The notes: a model not told the origin generated them from the sequence alone. 64,000 nucleotides of DNA from Chloroflexota bacterium (GCA_013388855.1 JACAEM010000022.1:45323-109322), one strand, 5' to 3'. Numbered from the stretch's first letter, positions 44,063 through 51,729 are shown. Numbers and translations: made by a program.

Positions 44063-44101
44063 AAAGAGCAGGTCGCGTCTGTGACGCGACCTGCTTTGTT
44101 A
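44062..44101. terminator. Bidirectional terminator between CrtI-like and A1408 methyltransferase genes
   Basis: AGCAGGTCGCGTC-TGT-GACGCGACCTGCT, a perfect 13-bp stem (44067-44095), with AAAA on one side and TTGTT on the other. Confidence 0.9.
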
Positions 44102-44698
44102 TTTGATAGTTCCACTCAGCGCCACTGCCTGCGGCTCACGCCCGAAGGCGAGACGTTTCGCCCAGGTGGTGGGAAGACTACGCAACAATCGGGATTCCAT
44201 CCAGCCCGGCTCATTCATCCGCCAGCCCGCTTGAAGCAGGTTATCGTAAATTTTCTTTGCTCCCGTTTCGAGGACCATTCCGGCGTCCGTCAACGCGCCG
44301 CTATTCAGGTGCAGTTCGATAGAAGCGTTTTCATGCGAAATGGCTTCAAGTCCGCACATCAGTTTAGAATCCCCTGTTAACAGACTCTCCAGCAGACTAC
44401 CCCACGGAAAGTTGATGGTGATGTGCGAGACCAGTCCATTTAGTTCACGCGGCAATTCTTGGGCGTTGGCAATGACGAAGAGGGCATTGGGTAGTTTTGC
44501 ACGTGAATGTTTCCGCAAATTCTCGCGGCACGAGTCCACGCCGATGACGAACCAGCGTGGATTCCTTTCGGCGAGATGACGCACATAGCGTCCGTCACCC
44601 GTTCCCAGGTCCAGCAGGACGCGGGAGAAATTGGCAAGTCGATCATTGAGTCCGATTAAATCCAAATCGAGGGACATTTTGCCCCGAATTGTTTCCAT
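44099..44698 (-). CDS. 16S rRNA (adenine1408-N1)-methyltransferase homologue (NpmA/KamB family)
   Basis: 199 residues. The fold and motifs follow the aminoglycoside-resistance methyltransferases NpmA and KamB: VLLDLGTGDGRYVRHLAERNP (SAM motif I, Asp30), FVIGVDSCREN (Asp55), FVIANAQELP, INFPWGSLLESLL (Trp99) and TTWAKRLAFGREPQ (Trp179) near the end. The two tryptophans correspond to those that clamp the flipped A1408 base in NpmA. The enzyme would methylate A1408 at N1 in the 30S decoding site and block binding of most aminoglycosides including apramycin. TTGGAGG lies before the ATG, just after a stem, and a ~230-base leader with a possible leader peptide precedes it. Activity is inferred; natural housekeeping roles are possible. 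Confidence 0.85.
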   Translation of the reverse strand: METIRGKMSLDLDLIGLNDRLANFSRVLLDLGTGDGRYVRHLAERNPRWFVIGVDSCRENLRKHSRAKLPNALFVIANAQELPRELNGLVSHITINFPWGSLLESLLTGDSKLMCGLEAISHENASIELHLNSGALTDAGMVLETGAKKIYDNLLQAGWRMNEPGWMESRLLRSLPTTWAKRLAFGREPQAVALSGTIK

Positions 44699-44763
44699 GA
44701 GAAACCTCCAATCTGTCAGTTAGGTGAATGAGAGACAGATCGGAGCGGGGAGGTCCGCGCGCG
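44699..44763 (-). promoter_or_regulatory. Stem next to the Shine-Dalgarno of the A1408 methyltransferase gene
   Basis: On the minus strand ATCTGTC and GACAGAT pair around a ~16-base loop, and the downstream arm ends directly before TGGAGG, the ribosome-binding site. Opening or shifting of this stem could control ribosome access. Confidence 0.45.
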
Positions 44764-44863
44764 TTGGATTTAAATGAAAACAGACGGTTGCGCCGCTGGC
44801 TGCGTCAGGCACCGTCGAGATCGTCGGGTGTAGGTTTTTTACGAGTTAAGGGGAATACAAAAC

Positions 44864-44881
44864 AGACCCAGTAGTGGGTCT
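44864..44881 (-). promoter_or_regulatory. Attenuator-like hairpin in the leader of the A1408 methyltransferase gene
   Basis: AGACCCA-CTAC-TGGGTCT is a perfect 7-bp hairpin followed on the minus strand by GTTTTG. It lies about 29 bases after the stop of the short upstream ORF, a spacing that would let a ribosome on that ORF affect its folding. Confidence 0.45.
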
Positions 44882-44909
44882 TGGCGAATCGTCTTGCCCA
44901 AATATGGAC

Positions 44910-44936
44910 TTAGCAGGGAGGTCGTGCGGTGTTCAT
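44910..44936 (-). CDS. Putative 8-residue leader peptide MNTARPPC upstream of the A1408 methyltransferase gene
   Basis: ATG-to-TAA ORF of nine codons. TACAAT on the same strand ends nine bases before its ATG, so it would lie almost at the 5' end of the mRNA. The consecutive Arg-Pro-Pro residues are slow to translate. An attenuator-like hairpin lies downstream. By analogy with leader peptides of erm genes it could sense drug-stalled ribosomes. An ORF this short can arise by chance. Confidence 0.3.
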   Translation of the reverse strand: MNTARPPC

Positions 44937-45060
44937 GGTGCAAAAATTGTAGCATGTTTGGTCGGGACTGTGCATTAGAGTTTCATATGTAAGCAAAATG
45001 GCATGAAGCAAACACCCGAAACCTTTTTGATTTCGGGTATTTCATTTCAAGATTTGGAAT

Positions 45061-45978
45061 CTATTTTGCAACCCGCAGGATGACCCCATTCTGTGACGGA
45101 TCATAGATCATCAATCCTGCCTCGGTCTGATTCGACGGGATGCCCGCCGCGTCGACCCGAACCACGACTTGTTCGTAGGCTTTTTGATCGGGCAGGTCGA
45201 TGGTGAAATACCGAAGTCCAACCGCATCGGGTGGAGGGGGTGGCACGCCGCGTCCCTGCCAGGTATTCAACCCGAGGTGATGATGGTATCCGCCTGCAGA
45301 GACGAATCCCATCTGGAATTGCTTCGAGACGCCCATGATGTCAAAACCGATGATGCCATGATAGAAATCCACCGCTTCCGCCACATCGCGGACGTGGAGA
45401 TGCACATGCCCAATTTTCAAATCAGATGGGATGGGCGCATCGAGGCGATCGTCATCTTGGAGATGTTTGAACAGCGCATCCACGTCCAGCGGTTCGCGTC
45501 CATCGCTCCATGAGCCATCTGCACGGCGGGCTTCGAATCTGTCATCAGACATGGTCCATGTACCATCTTCAGGCGACTCGCAATACAACTCGATGCCGTT
45601 CCCTTCGAGGTCATCGAGGTAGGTGGTCTTGGTCATGATGTGATCGGTCGGCGAGTTGGGGTATTTCAACGCAAAGAGACGCGCCATGGCAATGGCAAGT
45701 TCGCGCTTGTTTGGAAAAAGGTACGCCACATGATAAAGACCTGTCACGCCGCGATACTTTTTGAGGTTCGTTCCTTCGGTGAGCAGGAGAAAATCCGCTC
45801 CGCCCGCGCCGAGTCCAGCTTTGTTACCTTTACGCCAATGAAGTTTGAAGCCCAATGCCTGCTGATAAAACCTCAACTGATTCTCCAGATTGACAACCGT
45901 CAGAGAGATGGCTCCCATTTGGGTCTTGGGGTGGATGGAAAATTCCGTCCTGGTCTCTGGATTCGATGCAGTATTCAT
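45061..45978 (-). CDS. VOC-family dioxygenase/glyoxalase-like protein
   Basis: 305 residues, TAGGAGAC before the ATG. Two VOC (beta-alpha-beta-beta-beta) modules: the first from about residue 22 (GAISLTVVNLENQLRFYQQALGFKLHW ... VTGLYHVAYLFP), the second from about residue 168 (KIGHVHLHVRDVAEAVDFYHGIIGFDIM ... GYHHHLGLNTW). Metal-ligand candidates are the His of GHVHLHV, the His cluster in GGYHHHLG and a late Glu/Asp. It resembles the catechol-2,3-dioxygenase-like CatE group. Substrate unknown. The start of a minus-strand group with the sulfotransferase gene is separated by only 16 bases. Confidence 0.9.
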   Translation of the reverse strand: MNTASNPETRTEFSIHPKTQMGAISLTVVNLENQLRFYQQALGFKLHWRKGNKAGLGAGGADFLLLTEGTNLKKYRGVTGLYHVAYLFPNKRELAIAMARLFALKYPNSPTDHIMTKTTYLDDLEGNGIELYCESPEDGTWTMSDDRFEARRADGSWSDGREPLDVDALFKHLQDDDRLDAPIPSDLKIGHVHLHVRDVAEAVDFYHGIIGFDIMGVSKQFQMGFVSAGGYHHHLGLNTWQGRGVPPPPPDAVGLRYFTIDLPDQKAYEQVVVRVDAAGIPSNQTEAGLMIYDPSQNGVILRVAK

Positions 45979-45994
45979 TAATTGTCTCCTAACT

Positions 45995-46705
45995 TTAAAA
46001 CTGAGTCAGAGTGCGGATCAGTAAATACAAAAATACAATGATGATGGACACCGCCCCCCATTTTAATATGGCTCTGTATTTCAGAAGCCACCTGACCACT
46101 GTCCCGCTGTTCCGGTGTGGATATGGCTTGCCCATGGGGACCGGCACTCCAAGAAAGGCACACAGCGGTTCCCAACCCTGTCCGGCTTCAAAGACCAGCA
46201 GCCGTTCCCTTGGCACGATGCGCTTCACCTCTTCGATATGTTCGTTGAAAACCCTGACGGCATGACATTTATCTTCCACTCTGTTTTGAAAGATACCCTG
46301 CCAGACCACTTTTTCCATCCCATTCAGAAACTGGTGCAATGGCGGGATGAATTTCGTGAAGCGGTTAAATCTTCTGCTGACCTGGTACAGCGTATTCATC
46401 ACACTGGTATGCCAGCCTTCGGGCTCCCGTACTGTGAGGATGACCCTGGCATCCGGGTAGACGGTCATCAACTCCTGATAATAGGCGGCTGTGGGCCAGT
46501 CGGTCGCCGCTTGATAACCATGAAACAACGCCTCCCAATCGGATGCGCCGCCTTTCATGACATCCGCCCATCGCTTCAAATGGCTGGGATGTTTGATCAC
46601 TTCCTCCATGTGATAGCACTTCTCAAATCCGAGTTCTTCCAGTGCATATTTGAGCGATCGGGTTCCCGTCCGCCCGAAACCGGCTCCGATGACCTTCAAT
46701 GCCAT
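45995..46705 (-). CDS. Sulfotransferase-family P-loop protein with C-terminal membrane anchor
   Basis: 236 residues from ATG 46705 (GGGAGAC upstream); 15 residues of a longer frame precede it. VIGAGFGRTGTRSLKYALEELGF carries the 5'-phosphosulfate-binding loop, and DARVILTVREPEGWHTSV the 3'-phosphate-binding Arg. These match the PAPS-dependent sulfotransferase fold used in bacterial and eukaryotic relatives. A C-terminal hydrophobic helix (WGAVSIIIVFLYLLIRTL) would anchor it in the membrane. The acceptor cannot be predicted. Upstream lies a gene remnant and then doxX. Confidence 0.87.
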   Translation of the reverse strand: MALKVIGAGFGRTGTRSLKYALEELGFEKCYHMEEVIKHPSHLKRWADVMKGGASDWEALFHGYQAATDWPTAAYYQELMTVYPDARVILTVREPEGWHTSVMNTLYQVSRRFNRFTKFIPPLHQFLNGMEKVVWQGIFQNRVEDKCHAVRVFNEHIEEVKRIVPRERLLVFEAGQGWEPLCAFLGVPVPMGKPYPHRNSGTVVRWLLKYRAILKWGAVSIIIVFLYLLIRTLTQF

Positions 46706-46781
46706 ATAGTCTCCCGGGACGATGAGATGATTACGCAGAACATGGTGCATTATATTTGTTTTTTAAGACCCGGCTCCTCCT

Positions 46782-46936
46782 TCACCATTGACAGACACCA
46801 TAACCGCCATCGGTCACGATCTGCGCCTCTCCAACTTGGGCGTCCGCGTTGTCGCTGGCGGCAACGACATCCGCCCCGCGAGAAGCGCACCGATGCATCC
46901 ACCCATGTTGCCTGCGCCAATAATTGTTGTTTTCAT
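46782..46936 (-). pseudogene. Remnant of a Rossmann-fold NAD(P) oxidoreductase
   Basis: ATG 46936 starts MKTTIIGAGNMGGCIGALL, a clear GxGxxG beta-alpha start of an NADP-dependent oxidoreductase (F420-reductase/ketopantoate-reductase style). A one-base shift in the GCGGGGCGG stretch is needed to continue as ARGADVVAASDNADAQVGEAQIVTDGGYG before TGA. The whole is ~50 codons against ~200 or more for an intact gene, and the end resembles an SDR C-terminus, so it may join two deleted genes. Probably non-functional. Confidence 0.6.
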
Positions 46937-46962
46937 TTTTGCTCATTGATTGAGTTTGATTT

Positions 46963-47334
46963 CTAGATGCTTACCAGCGACCAGCGCCCAATGACGACAA
47001 ATACAGCGAACGAGAGCAATATGATATTGAAGGGAATCACGTTATATTCCTTCTTGGGCAGATGCTCTGTAAAAATTGCCAGCAACTGAATCAACATGAG
47101 TCCAACCGCCGCGAGAACCGTCAGCCACGGCAGGATGCCCGTTGCCAGAGGCAGAATCAGACCCAGCACGCCGAGCAGTTCCGAGGTCCCAACGAAACGG
47201 ACAAATCCATCTGAGCGATTCTTTGCCCACGGCAACATTTCCTTCGCCCTGGCAGTCTGGAACGTTTTCATGCTCCCAGCCATCAGGTAAAGGGCGGCGA
47301 GCAAGCCTTGTACAATCCATAACGCGATATTCAT
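46963..47334 (-). CDS. DoxX-family membrane protein
   Basis: 123 residues, AAGGAGAG before the ATG. Four predicted transmembrane helices: IALWIVQGLLAALYLMAGSMK, the GTSELLGVLGLILPLATGI segment, LTVLAAVGLMLIQLLAIFTEH and VIPFNIILLSFAVFVVIG. The pattern K(T)FQ...P.A....FVRFVGTSELLGVLGLI is typical of the small DoxX-like group. Function of these proteins is uncertain; some take part in thiol or redox stress systems. The gene is divergent from a TetR regulator, with a palindrome between, so that regulator probably controls it. Confidence 0.88.
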   Translation of the reverse strand: MNIALWIVQGLLAALYLMAGSMKTFQTARAKEMLPWAKNRSDGFVRFVGTSELLGVLGLILPLATGILPWLTVLAAVGLMLIQLLAIFTEHLPKKEYNVIPFNIILLSFAVFVVIGRWSLVSI

Positions 47335-47368
47335 TCTTGACTCTCCTTGAAGCGGGTGATAATATACA

Positions 47369-47385
47369 GTTGTATTGTAAACAAC
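47369..47385. promoter_or_regulatory. Candidate TetR operator between doxX-like and tetR-like genes
   Basis: GTTGT-ATTGTAA-ACAAC is an inverted repeat in the divergent spacer, next to minus-strand TATTAT that could be the doxX-like -10. The position fits autoregulation by the adjacent TetR protein; inferred. Confidence 0.45.
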
Positions 47386-47470
47386 AAGTGTTGCGTAATT
47401 TACTAAAACTTCTCGCGCAGGTCAACCATCAACTTTTGAAATTTGTTGGATAAACAACACTGGAGCGAAA

Positions 47471-48043
47471 ATGTTGCCCAAGCCCAAAGAAAAACTCGAC
47501 CCCCGCGTCAAACGAACCCGCAGCCTGATCCTGCAAGCCTTTAGCGACCTCCTCGCTGAAAAGGGATTCGAATCCATCACCGTGCAGGACGTGACCGACA
47601 AGGCACAGGTTAACCGCGCTACCTTCTATGCTCACTTCGCCGATAAATACGCCCTGCTTGATTCCTTCATCAGTCAACTGTTCCGGCAGGAAATCGAAAA
47701 ACGCACACTAAACGCCTGCCATTACACCCCGGAGAACCTAAAGAATTTAATCATTGCCGTTTGCGAGTTTTTATCCACCACGCACAGCAACTGCGCCCAG
47801 CCGCACCAGCAATTCGAGTCGCTGGTGGAGGGGACGATCAAGAATCAAATCTTCGAGTTGTTGACTCTGTGGTTGCAACAGACCAAAACGAAAATCTCCA
47901 CCGACATTCCCGCCACCGTCGCCACGTGGGCAATCTACGGACTGGCATCCCACTACAGTCACCACAAAAAGCGCCCCGCCCTCGAAACCTTTGTGGATGA
48001 GGCGCTTCCGCTTGTGGCAATCAATTTGGAGCAGTTTGCATAA
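47471..48043 (+). CDS. TetR/AcrR-family transcriptional regulator
   Basis: 190 residues, CTGGAGCG before the ATG. The N-terminal helix-turn-helix reads TRSLILQAFSDLLAEKGFESITVQDVTDKAQVNRATFYAHFADKYALLD in outline, the TetR_N consensus with the FYxHFxxKxxLL recognition region. The C-terminal ~130 residues are the helical ligand-binding/dimerisation domain, without family-specific marks. It probably represses itself and the divergent DoxX-like gene; the ligand is unknown. A strong terminator separates it from the SDR gene. Confidence 0.93.
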   Translation: MLPKPKEKLDPRVKRTRSLILQAFSDLLAEKGFESITVQDVTDKAQVNRATFYAHFADKYALLDSFISQLFRQEIEKRTLNACHYTPENLKNLIIAVCEFLSTTHSNCAQPHQQFESLVEGTIKNQIFELLTLWLQQTKTKISTDIPATVATWAIYGLASHYSHHKKRPALETFVDEALPLVAINLEQFA

Positions 48044-48052
48044 GGTACAATA

Positions 48053-48088
48053 ACCATCCGAAGGCTTAAAGCCTTCGGATGGTTTTAT
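48053..48088 (+). terminator. Terminator after the tetR-like gene
   Basis: ACCATCCGAAGGC-TTAAA-GCCTTCGGATGGT, a perfect 13-bp stem followed by TTTATC. Confidence 0.92.
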
Positions 48089-48101
48089 CCAAGGAGGACT
48101 C

Positions 48102-48881
48102 ATGAGCGGAAAACTGGCAGGGAAAGTAGCGATCATTACCGGAGCAACGTCGGGGATCGGGAAGGCGACCGCTCTCCTTTTTGCGGAGGAGGGCGCACAG
48201 GTGGTCATCACGGGACGCCGCGTGGAATTGGGTCAACGCGTGGAGAGCGAGATCAGGCAAAAGGGAGTCCGAGGCGTCTTCGTCCAGGCGGATCATTCCC
48301 AAGCCGGGGATTGTTCCCGCGTCGTCGAGCGGACTCTGTCCGAGTTCGGTCGCGTGGATATTCTGTTCAACAATGCGGGCATTGTCACCAAGGGAACCGC
48401 TGAGACCACATCCGACAAAGTGTGGAATGATACAATCTCGATCAACATCACGGCTGTGTGGCGCATGTGCAAACTGGTGATTCCCGTCATGCGAGCGCAG
48501 GGCGGAGGCGTGATCGTCAATAATGGCTCCGATTGGTCAGTGGTGGCGGGAAAGAACGCCTTCCCGTATGTGATGAGCAAGGGCGCAGTGGGGCTGATGA
48601 CCAAGGCGATGGCGCTCGATCATGCGCGTGAGAACATCCGTGTGAACGCGGTATGCCCCGGAGATACGTTTGTGGACCGCTGGCTGGAGCGCGGCTATTT
48701 CGAAGCTTCCGACCCGGTCAGCCTGGAGGAGGCGATCAAAGAGTCGAGCGCCTACATTCCGATGGGACGTTTCGGGAAACCGGAAGAGATTGCCAAAGCG
48801 GTATTGTTCCTGGCTTCGGACGATTCGTCGTTCATGACCGGGCATCTGTTATTGGTGGATGGCGGGAACACGGCTCAGTAA
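48102..48881 (+). CDS. Short-chain dehydrogenase/reductase
   Basis: 259 residues, CAAGGAGGAC before the ATG. Classical SDR: cofactor loop AIITGATSGIGKATALLFAEEGAQVVITGRR, structural NNAG in ILFNNAGIV, the catalytic Ser in NNGSDWSVVAG, Tyr/Lys in YVMSKGAVGLMTKAMA and a PG motif CPGDTFVDRW. The C-terminus GKPEEIAKAVLFLASDDSSFMTGHLLLVDGGNTAQ is standard for the glucose-1-dehydrogenase/FabG-like group. The Arg after the second strand suggests NADP. The substrate is unknown. A decayed second copy of its 3' end lies at 50015-50123. Confidence 0.95.
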   Translation: MSGKLAGKVAIITGATSGIGKATALLFAEEGAQVVITGRRVELGQRVESEIRQKGVRGVFVQADHSQAGDCSRVVERTLSEFGRVDILFNNAGIVTKGTAETTSDKVWNDTISINITAVWRMCKLVIPVMRAQGGGVIVNNGSDWSVVAGKNAFPYVMSKGAVGLMTKAMALDHARENIRVNAVCPGDTFVDRWLERGYFEASDPVSLEEAIKESSAYIPMGRFGKPEEIAKAVLFLASDDSSFMTGHLLLVDGGNTAQ

Positions 48882-48928
48882 GGTTGCAAGTATGATTTTT
48901 CAATCCAATAGGAAGGCGGTTTGAAAAC

Positions 48929-49987
48929 ATGACATCCGATGCGATACGTCAGACTGGCAGTGGAACAATACCCTACAGACCCAGCTTCCTCGACAGGTTC
49001 ATGGATTCTGTTGAGCGATTGCCCGTCCCCTACTGGCTCACCTACCTGGGACTCTTCCTCGTGGAGGTAGCCCTCCTCCACATCCTGGCATGGGTGGACG
49101 GATGGATACCCTTTTACACGTTCAAACCGATCATACTGGTTTTTCCGATCTGGTTATGGGTGCCCATGACGATCATGACCTATCTGGATTCGGTCTCGCT
49201 TAAGGCTTTGTCCATTTTTAACTCGCTCCTGGATATAGACGAGGAAGAGTTAAAAAGGTTGAAATATGAGTTCACGACCATGCCAAACCGAGGTGTGATA
49301 CTCAGTGGCGTTTTTTGGGGAATTAACTATCTCATCCTGACGTATTTGGGCTACGAGACCTTTTATGTGAGCTATGGGCTTGGATCTCTCCTCTCCGCGG
49401 CAGTATTTTTTACCGGGTTGGTCAGTTACCTGACCGGGAGTGCGATTTATTATCATTCTTTTCGACAATTAAGTCTTGTAAACCGGACGGTGAAGATGGT
49501 CAGGCAGTTCAATCTGTTTCGTCTCGACCCGGTATATGCTTTTTCCCGGGTGACATCATTGATCGGTGTGTCCTGGATGCTCATGCTCACTTTAACTTTA
49601 TTGACTCTTCCGATCCAACTTGCGACCGGGCTGGGTCTGGCGATCATGGCTGTGCAGGTAGTGCTGGCAATCGCTGCATTTGTGCTCCCTCTGTGGTTCG
49701 TACATCGCCGTCTTGTCTCTGAAAAACGCAGACTCATTGCGGAACTCGATCAGCGGGTCGAGTCGACGTTGGAAAGATTGCATCATGGTTTGGATAAGAA
49801 TGAACTGGAGGATGTGGATCACTTCAGCAACGCCATGATGGGAATGGGCGCTGAACGCGAAGTGCTTGTGAATATTCCCACCTGGCCCTGGCGTTCCGAT
49901 ACGCTTGCCGGGTTTCTATCTGCCGTCGTGTTGCCGATTGTGCTTTACTTGATACAACTCTTGATCGAGAAGTTGATGAGTGGGTGA
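48929..49987 (+). CDS. Hypothetical polytopic membrane protein
   Basis: 352 residues, GGAAGGCGG upstream. About seven predicted transmembrane helices: PYWLTYLGLFLVEVALLHILAW, FKPIILVFPIWLWVPMTIM, GVILSGVFWGINYLILTYLG, LLSAAVFFTGLVSYLTGSAI, a pair around SLIGVSWMLMLTLTLLTLPI and VQVVLAIAAFVLPLWFV, and a final LAGFLSAVVLPIVLYLIQLL. Between the last two is a helical cytoplasmic stretch (HRRLVSEKRRLIAELDQRVESTLERL) that may form a coiled coil. No family recognised. Monocistronic by spacing. Confidence 0.8.
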   Translation: MTSDAIRQTGSGTIPYRPSFLDRFMDSVERLPVPYWLTYLGLFLVEVALLHILAWVDGWIPFYTFKPIILVFPIWLWVPMTIMTYLDSVSLKALSIFNSLLDIDEEELKRLKYEFTTMPNRGVILSGVFWGINYLILTYLGYETFYVSYGLGSLLSAAVFFTGLVSYLTGSAIYYHSFRQLSLVNRTVKMVRQFNLFRLDPVYAFSRVTSLIGVSWMLMLTLTLLTLPIQLATGLGLAIMAVQVVLAIAAFVLPLWFVHRRLVSEKRRLIAELDQRVESTLERLHHGLDKNELEDVDHFSNAMMGMGAEREVLVNIPTWPWRSDTLAGFLSAVVLPIVLYLIQLLIEKLMSG

Positions 49988-50014
49988 TCATTGCAGCCTT
50001 GTGCCAAATGCTCA

Positions 50015-50123
50015 GGCAAGCCTGAAGAGACCGTCAAGACAGCGCTATTCTTGGCTTCGAATGATCCGTCCGTTCATGACTGGTCATTTGCTGCTGGTGG
50101 ATGAAAGAATGACAATACAGTAG
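50015..50123 (+). pseudogene. Decayed 3' end of an SDR gene
   Basis: Frame 1 reads GKPEETVKTALFLASNDPS, then a one-base shift gives FMTGHLLLVDERMTIQ and TAG. Both parts align with GKPEEIAKAVLFLASDDSSFMTGHLLLVDGG of the intact SDR at 48102-48881. Only ~36 codons remain and the frame is broken. It sits in the otherwise empty 300-base gap after the membrane protein gene. Confidence 0.75.
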
Positions 50124-50289
50124 CATGGACAATATTAATGGCAATTGATTTTGATATCCTAGTGGTTTGCTTGTTTAGGCTATTTGCCCGGGGATATGTC
50201 GCGATTAGTCAAAGGCTGAAGATCCGAAACAAAGGATTACCTTCTTACGTATATGAGGTATCCAGTCAAAACTCAAAAGAGGTGATTCA

Positions 50290-50682
50290 ATGAAGAAACT
50301 TATCAGCGCAAAACTTGCCGAGAATGTCCTGCTTGTCGCTTTGGGATTGTTGCTGATCTTCCATGTTCTTGTGTTGCTGAAGGTTCTCCCCGCTAATATG
50401 ATCTGGGGCGGGCAAGCCAACGCGGGCAACCTCCTCATGTTGGAAAGCATTGCCTTGGTTGTGACGATGCTCTTTGGTCTCACCATCGCTGCAAAAACAG
50501 GATACGTGAACGCTGGCAAATTCGCCGGGGTAGTGAATGTCCTTGTCTGGCTGATTTTTGCATTCTTGTTGTTGAATACGCTGGGAAATCTCGCCTCTGG
50601 CGTCTCTGCTGAGAATTTTATCTTTGCACCCATCACCTTGATCTTGGCATTTTGCGCATTCAGGCTGGCAATCGAAAAATAA
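50290..50682 (+). CDS. Hypothetical four-helix membrane protein
   Basis: 130 residues, AAAGAGGTG before the ATG. Four predicted transmembrane segments: ENVLLVALGLLLIFHVLVLL, NLLMLESIALVVTMLFGLTI, FAGVVNVLVWLIFAFLLLNT and FIFAPITLILAFCAFRLAI. No known family. It ends 24 bases before the RidA gene and may be co-transcribed with it. Confidence 0.75.
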   Translation: MKKLISAKLAENVLLVALGLLLIFHVLVLLKVLPANMIWGGQANAGNLLMLESIALVVTMLFGLTIAAKTGYVNAGKFAGVVNVLVWLIFAFLLLNTLGNLASGVSAENFIFAPITLILAFCAFRLAIEK

Positions 50683-50706
50683 ATCAAACCCCTATGGAGA
50701 GAGAAC

Positions 50707-51102
50707 ATGTCACCCATCGTTGAAACATCCACACCACCCAATACTCCAGCACCGATCGGTCCCTACAACCACATTGCCAAAGTAGGCTCATTCATCACCA
50801 TTGGCGGCACGGCGGGAGTGAATCCTGCCACGGGTCAACTTGCCGGGGATAATGTCGCTTCGCAGACCAGGCAGATACTTGACTCGTTCAGGGTGATGCT
50901 TGAGTCGGTCAATTCCGATCTGGAGCACATTGTCCACATCAATATCTTCCTCAAGAACATGAACGACTTCGAGGAGATGAATCAAGCGTACATCGAGAAG
51001 ATGGGCAACCATCGCCCCGCGCGGACAGTCATCGGCGTGAGCGAACTTCCCAAACCCGGAGTTCTGCTCACGATGAATCTAACCGCTGTTACAAAAGAAT
51101 AG
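50707..51102 (+). CDS. RidA-family enamine/imine deaminase
   Basis: 131 residues, GGAGAGAG before the ATG. The family start NTPAPIGPYNHIAKVGSFITIGGTAGVNP and the end RPARTVIGVSELPKPGVLLTMNLTAV are present; the Arg in RPART and the Glu near the C-terminal strands form the RidA active site. It hydrolyses reactive enamines/imines made by PLP enzymes, or a related small substrate, as a trimer in the cytoplasm. It is followed after 11 bases by a truncated SDR frame. Confidence 0.93.
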   Translation: MSPIVETSTPPNTPAPIGPYNHIAKVGSFITIGGTAGVNPATGQLAGDNVASQTRQILDSFRVMLESVNSDLEHIVHINIFLKNMNDFEEMNQAYIEKMGNHRPARTVIGVSELPKPGVLLTMNLTAVTKE

Positions 51103-51113
51103 GGGAACACTCA

Positions 51114-51221
51114 ATGACACAATCCGGATTCACGTTGAACGGTCAGGCGGCGCTGGTCGCCTCCTCCAAGGGAATCGGCAGGGCGCGCTGGCATGCTGAT
51201 ACCCAAATAACTTTAAATTAA
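51114..51221 (+). pseudogene. Truncated SDR 5' end
   Basis: ATG 51114 with AGGGGAAC upstream codes MTQSGFTLNGQAALVASSKGIGRA, a good SDR cofactor-binding start (usual TG replaced by AS), then breaks into unrelated RWHADTQITLN and TAA. Only the first ~24 codons are SDR-like; the rest of the gene has been deleted. The translation start still appears intact. Confidence 0.7.
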
Positions 51222-51279
51222 CGGGCAAAAGCGGCAAATTTCAGCCGTTTTAACCCTGCATCTTCATATTGTTCGGGCA

Positions 51280-51729
51280 CTAGCGCGTCAAAGGTGACAA
51301 CTGATGCGGCTTGAACAGGTCGCGCAATAACAATATTCCACCGATGCCCACAGCAACAATTGCCAGTATATAGGCGACCAATCCCCCGATGACCAGCATC
51401 CATTGCCAGCCTCCGATCCCAACCGAGCCATCCGCCAGCCCGGTGATCTCAGCAAGCGCCTGCGCGCCAATGATCATCACAACCGCGATGCCAAGCCCCC
51501 AGGCGATGAGTTTCCAGTGCGAGTGAGCGCGGAACGCCGCCACTAACAGCAAGATCCCGCCGCCGAAAGCAAATAGTCCCAGTTCAGCAGGCATGAGATA
51601 GTCAAAACGGAAGACCTGTCGTTGAATGAACAGCACAGCGGTAAGGAGAATCGGCGCTAGGATGGGAAACCAGACCAATATTGCCCCTGCAACAGCCAGA
51701 ACTTTGGTAAGAACGCCCTTATTTTCCAT
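51280..51729 (-). CDS. Hypothetical four-helix membrane protein
   Basis: 149 residues, CAGGAGGTAC before the ATG. Four predicted helices: VLAVAGAILVWFPILAPILL, AELGLFAFGGGILLLVAAF, LIAWGLGIAVVMIIGAQAL and WMLVIGGLVAYILAIVAVGI. Short loops, no enzyme motifs, no recognised family. Stands alone on the minus strand. Confidence 0.78.
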   Translation of the reverse strand: MENKGVLTKVLAVAGAILVWFPILAPILLTAVLFIQRQVFRFDYLMPAELGLFAFGGGILLLVAAFRAHSHWKLIAWGLGIAVVMIIGAQALAEITGLADGSVGIGGWQWMLVIGGLVAYILAIVAVGIGGILLLRDLFKPHQLSPLTR

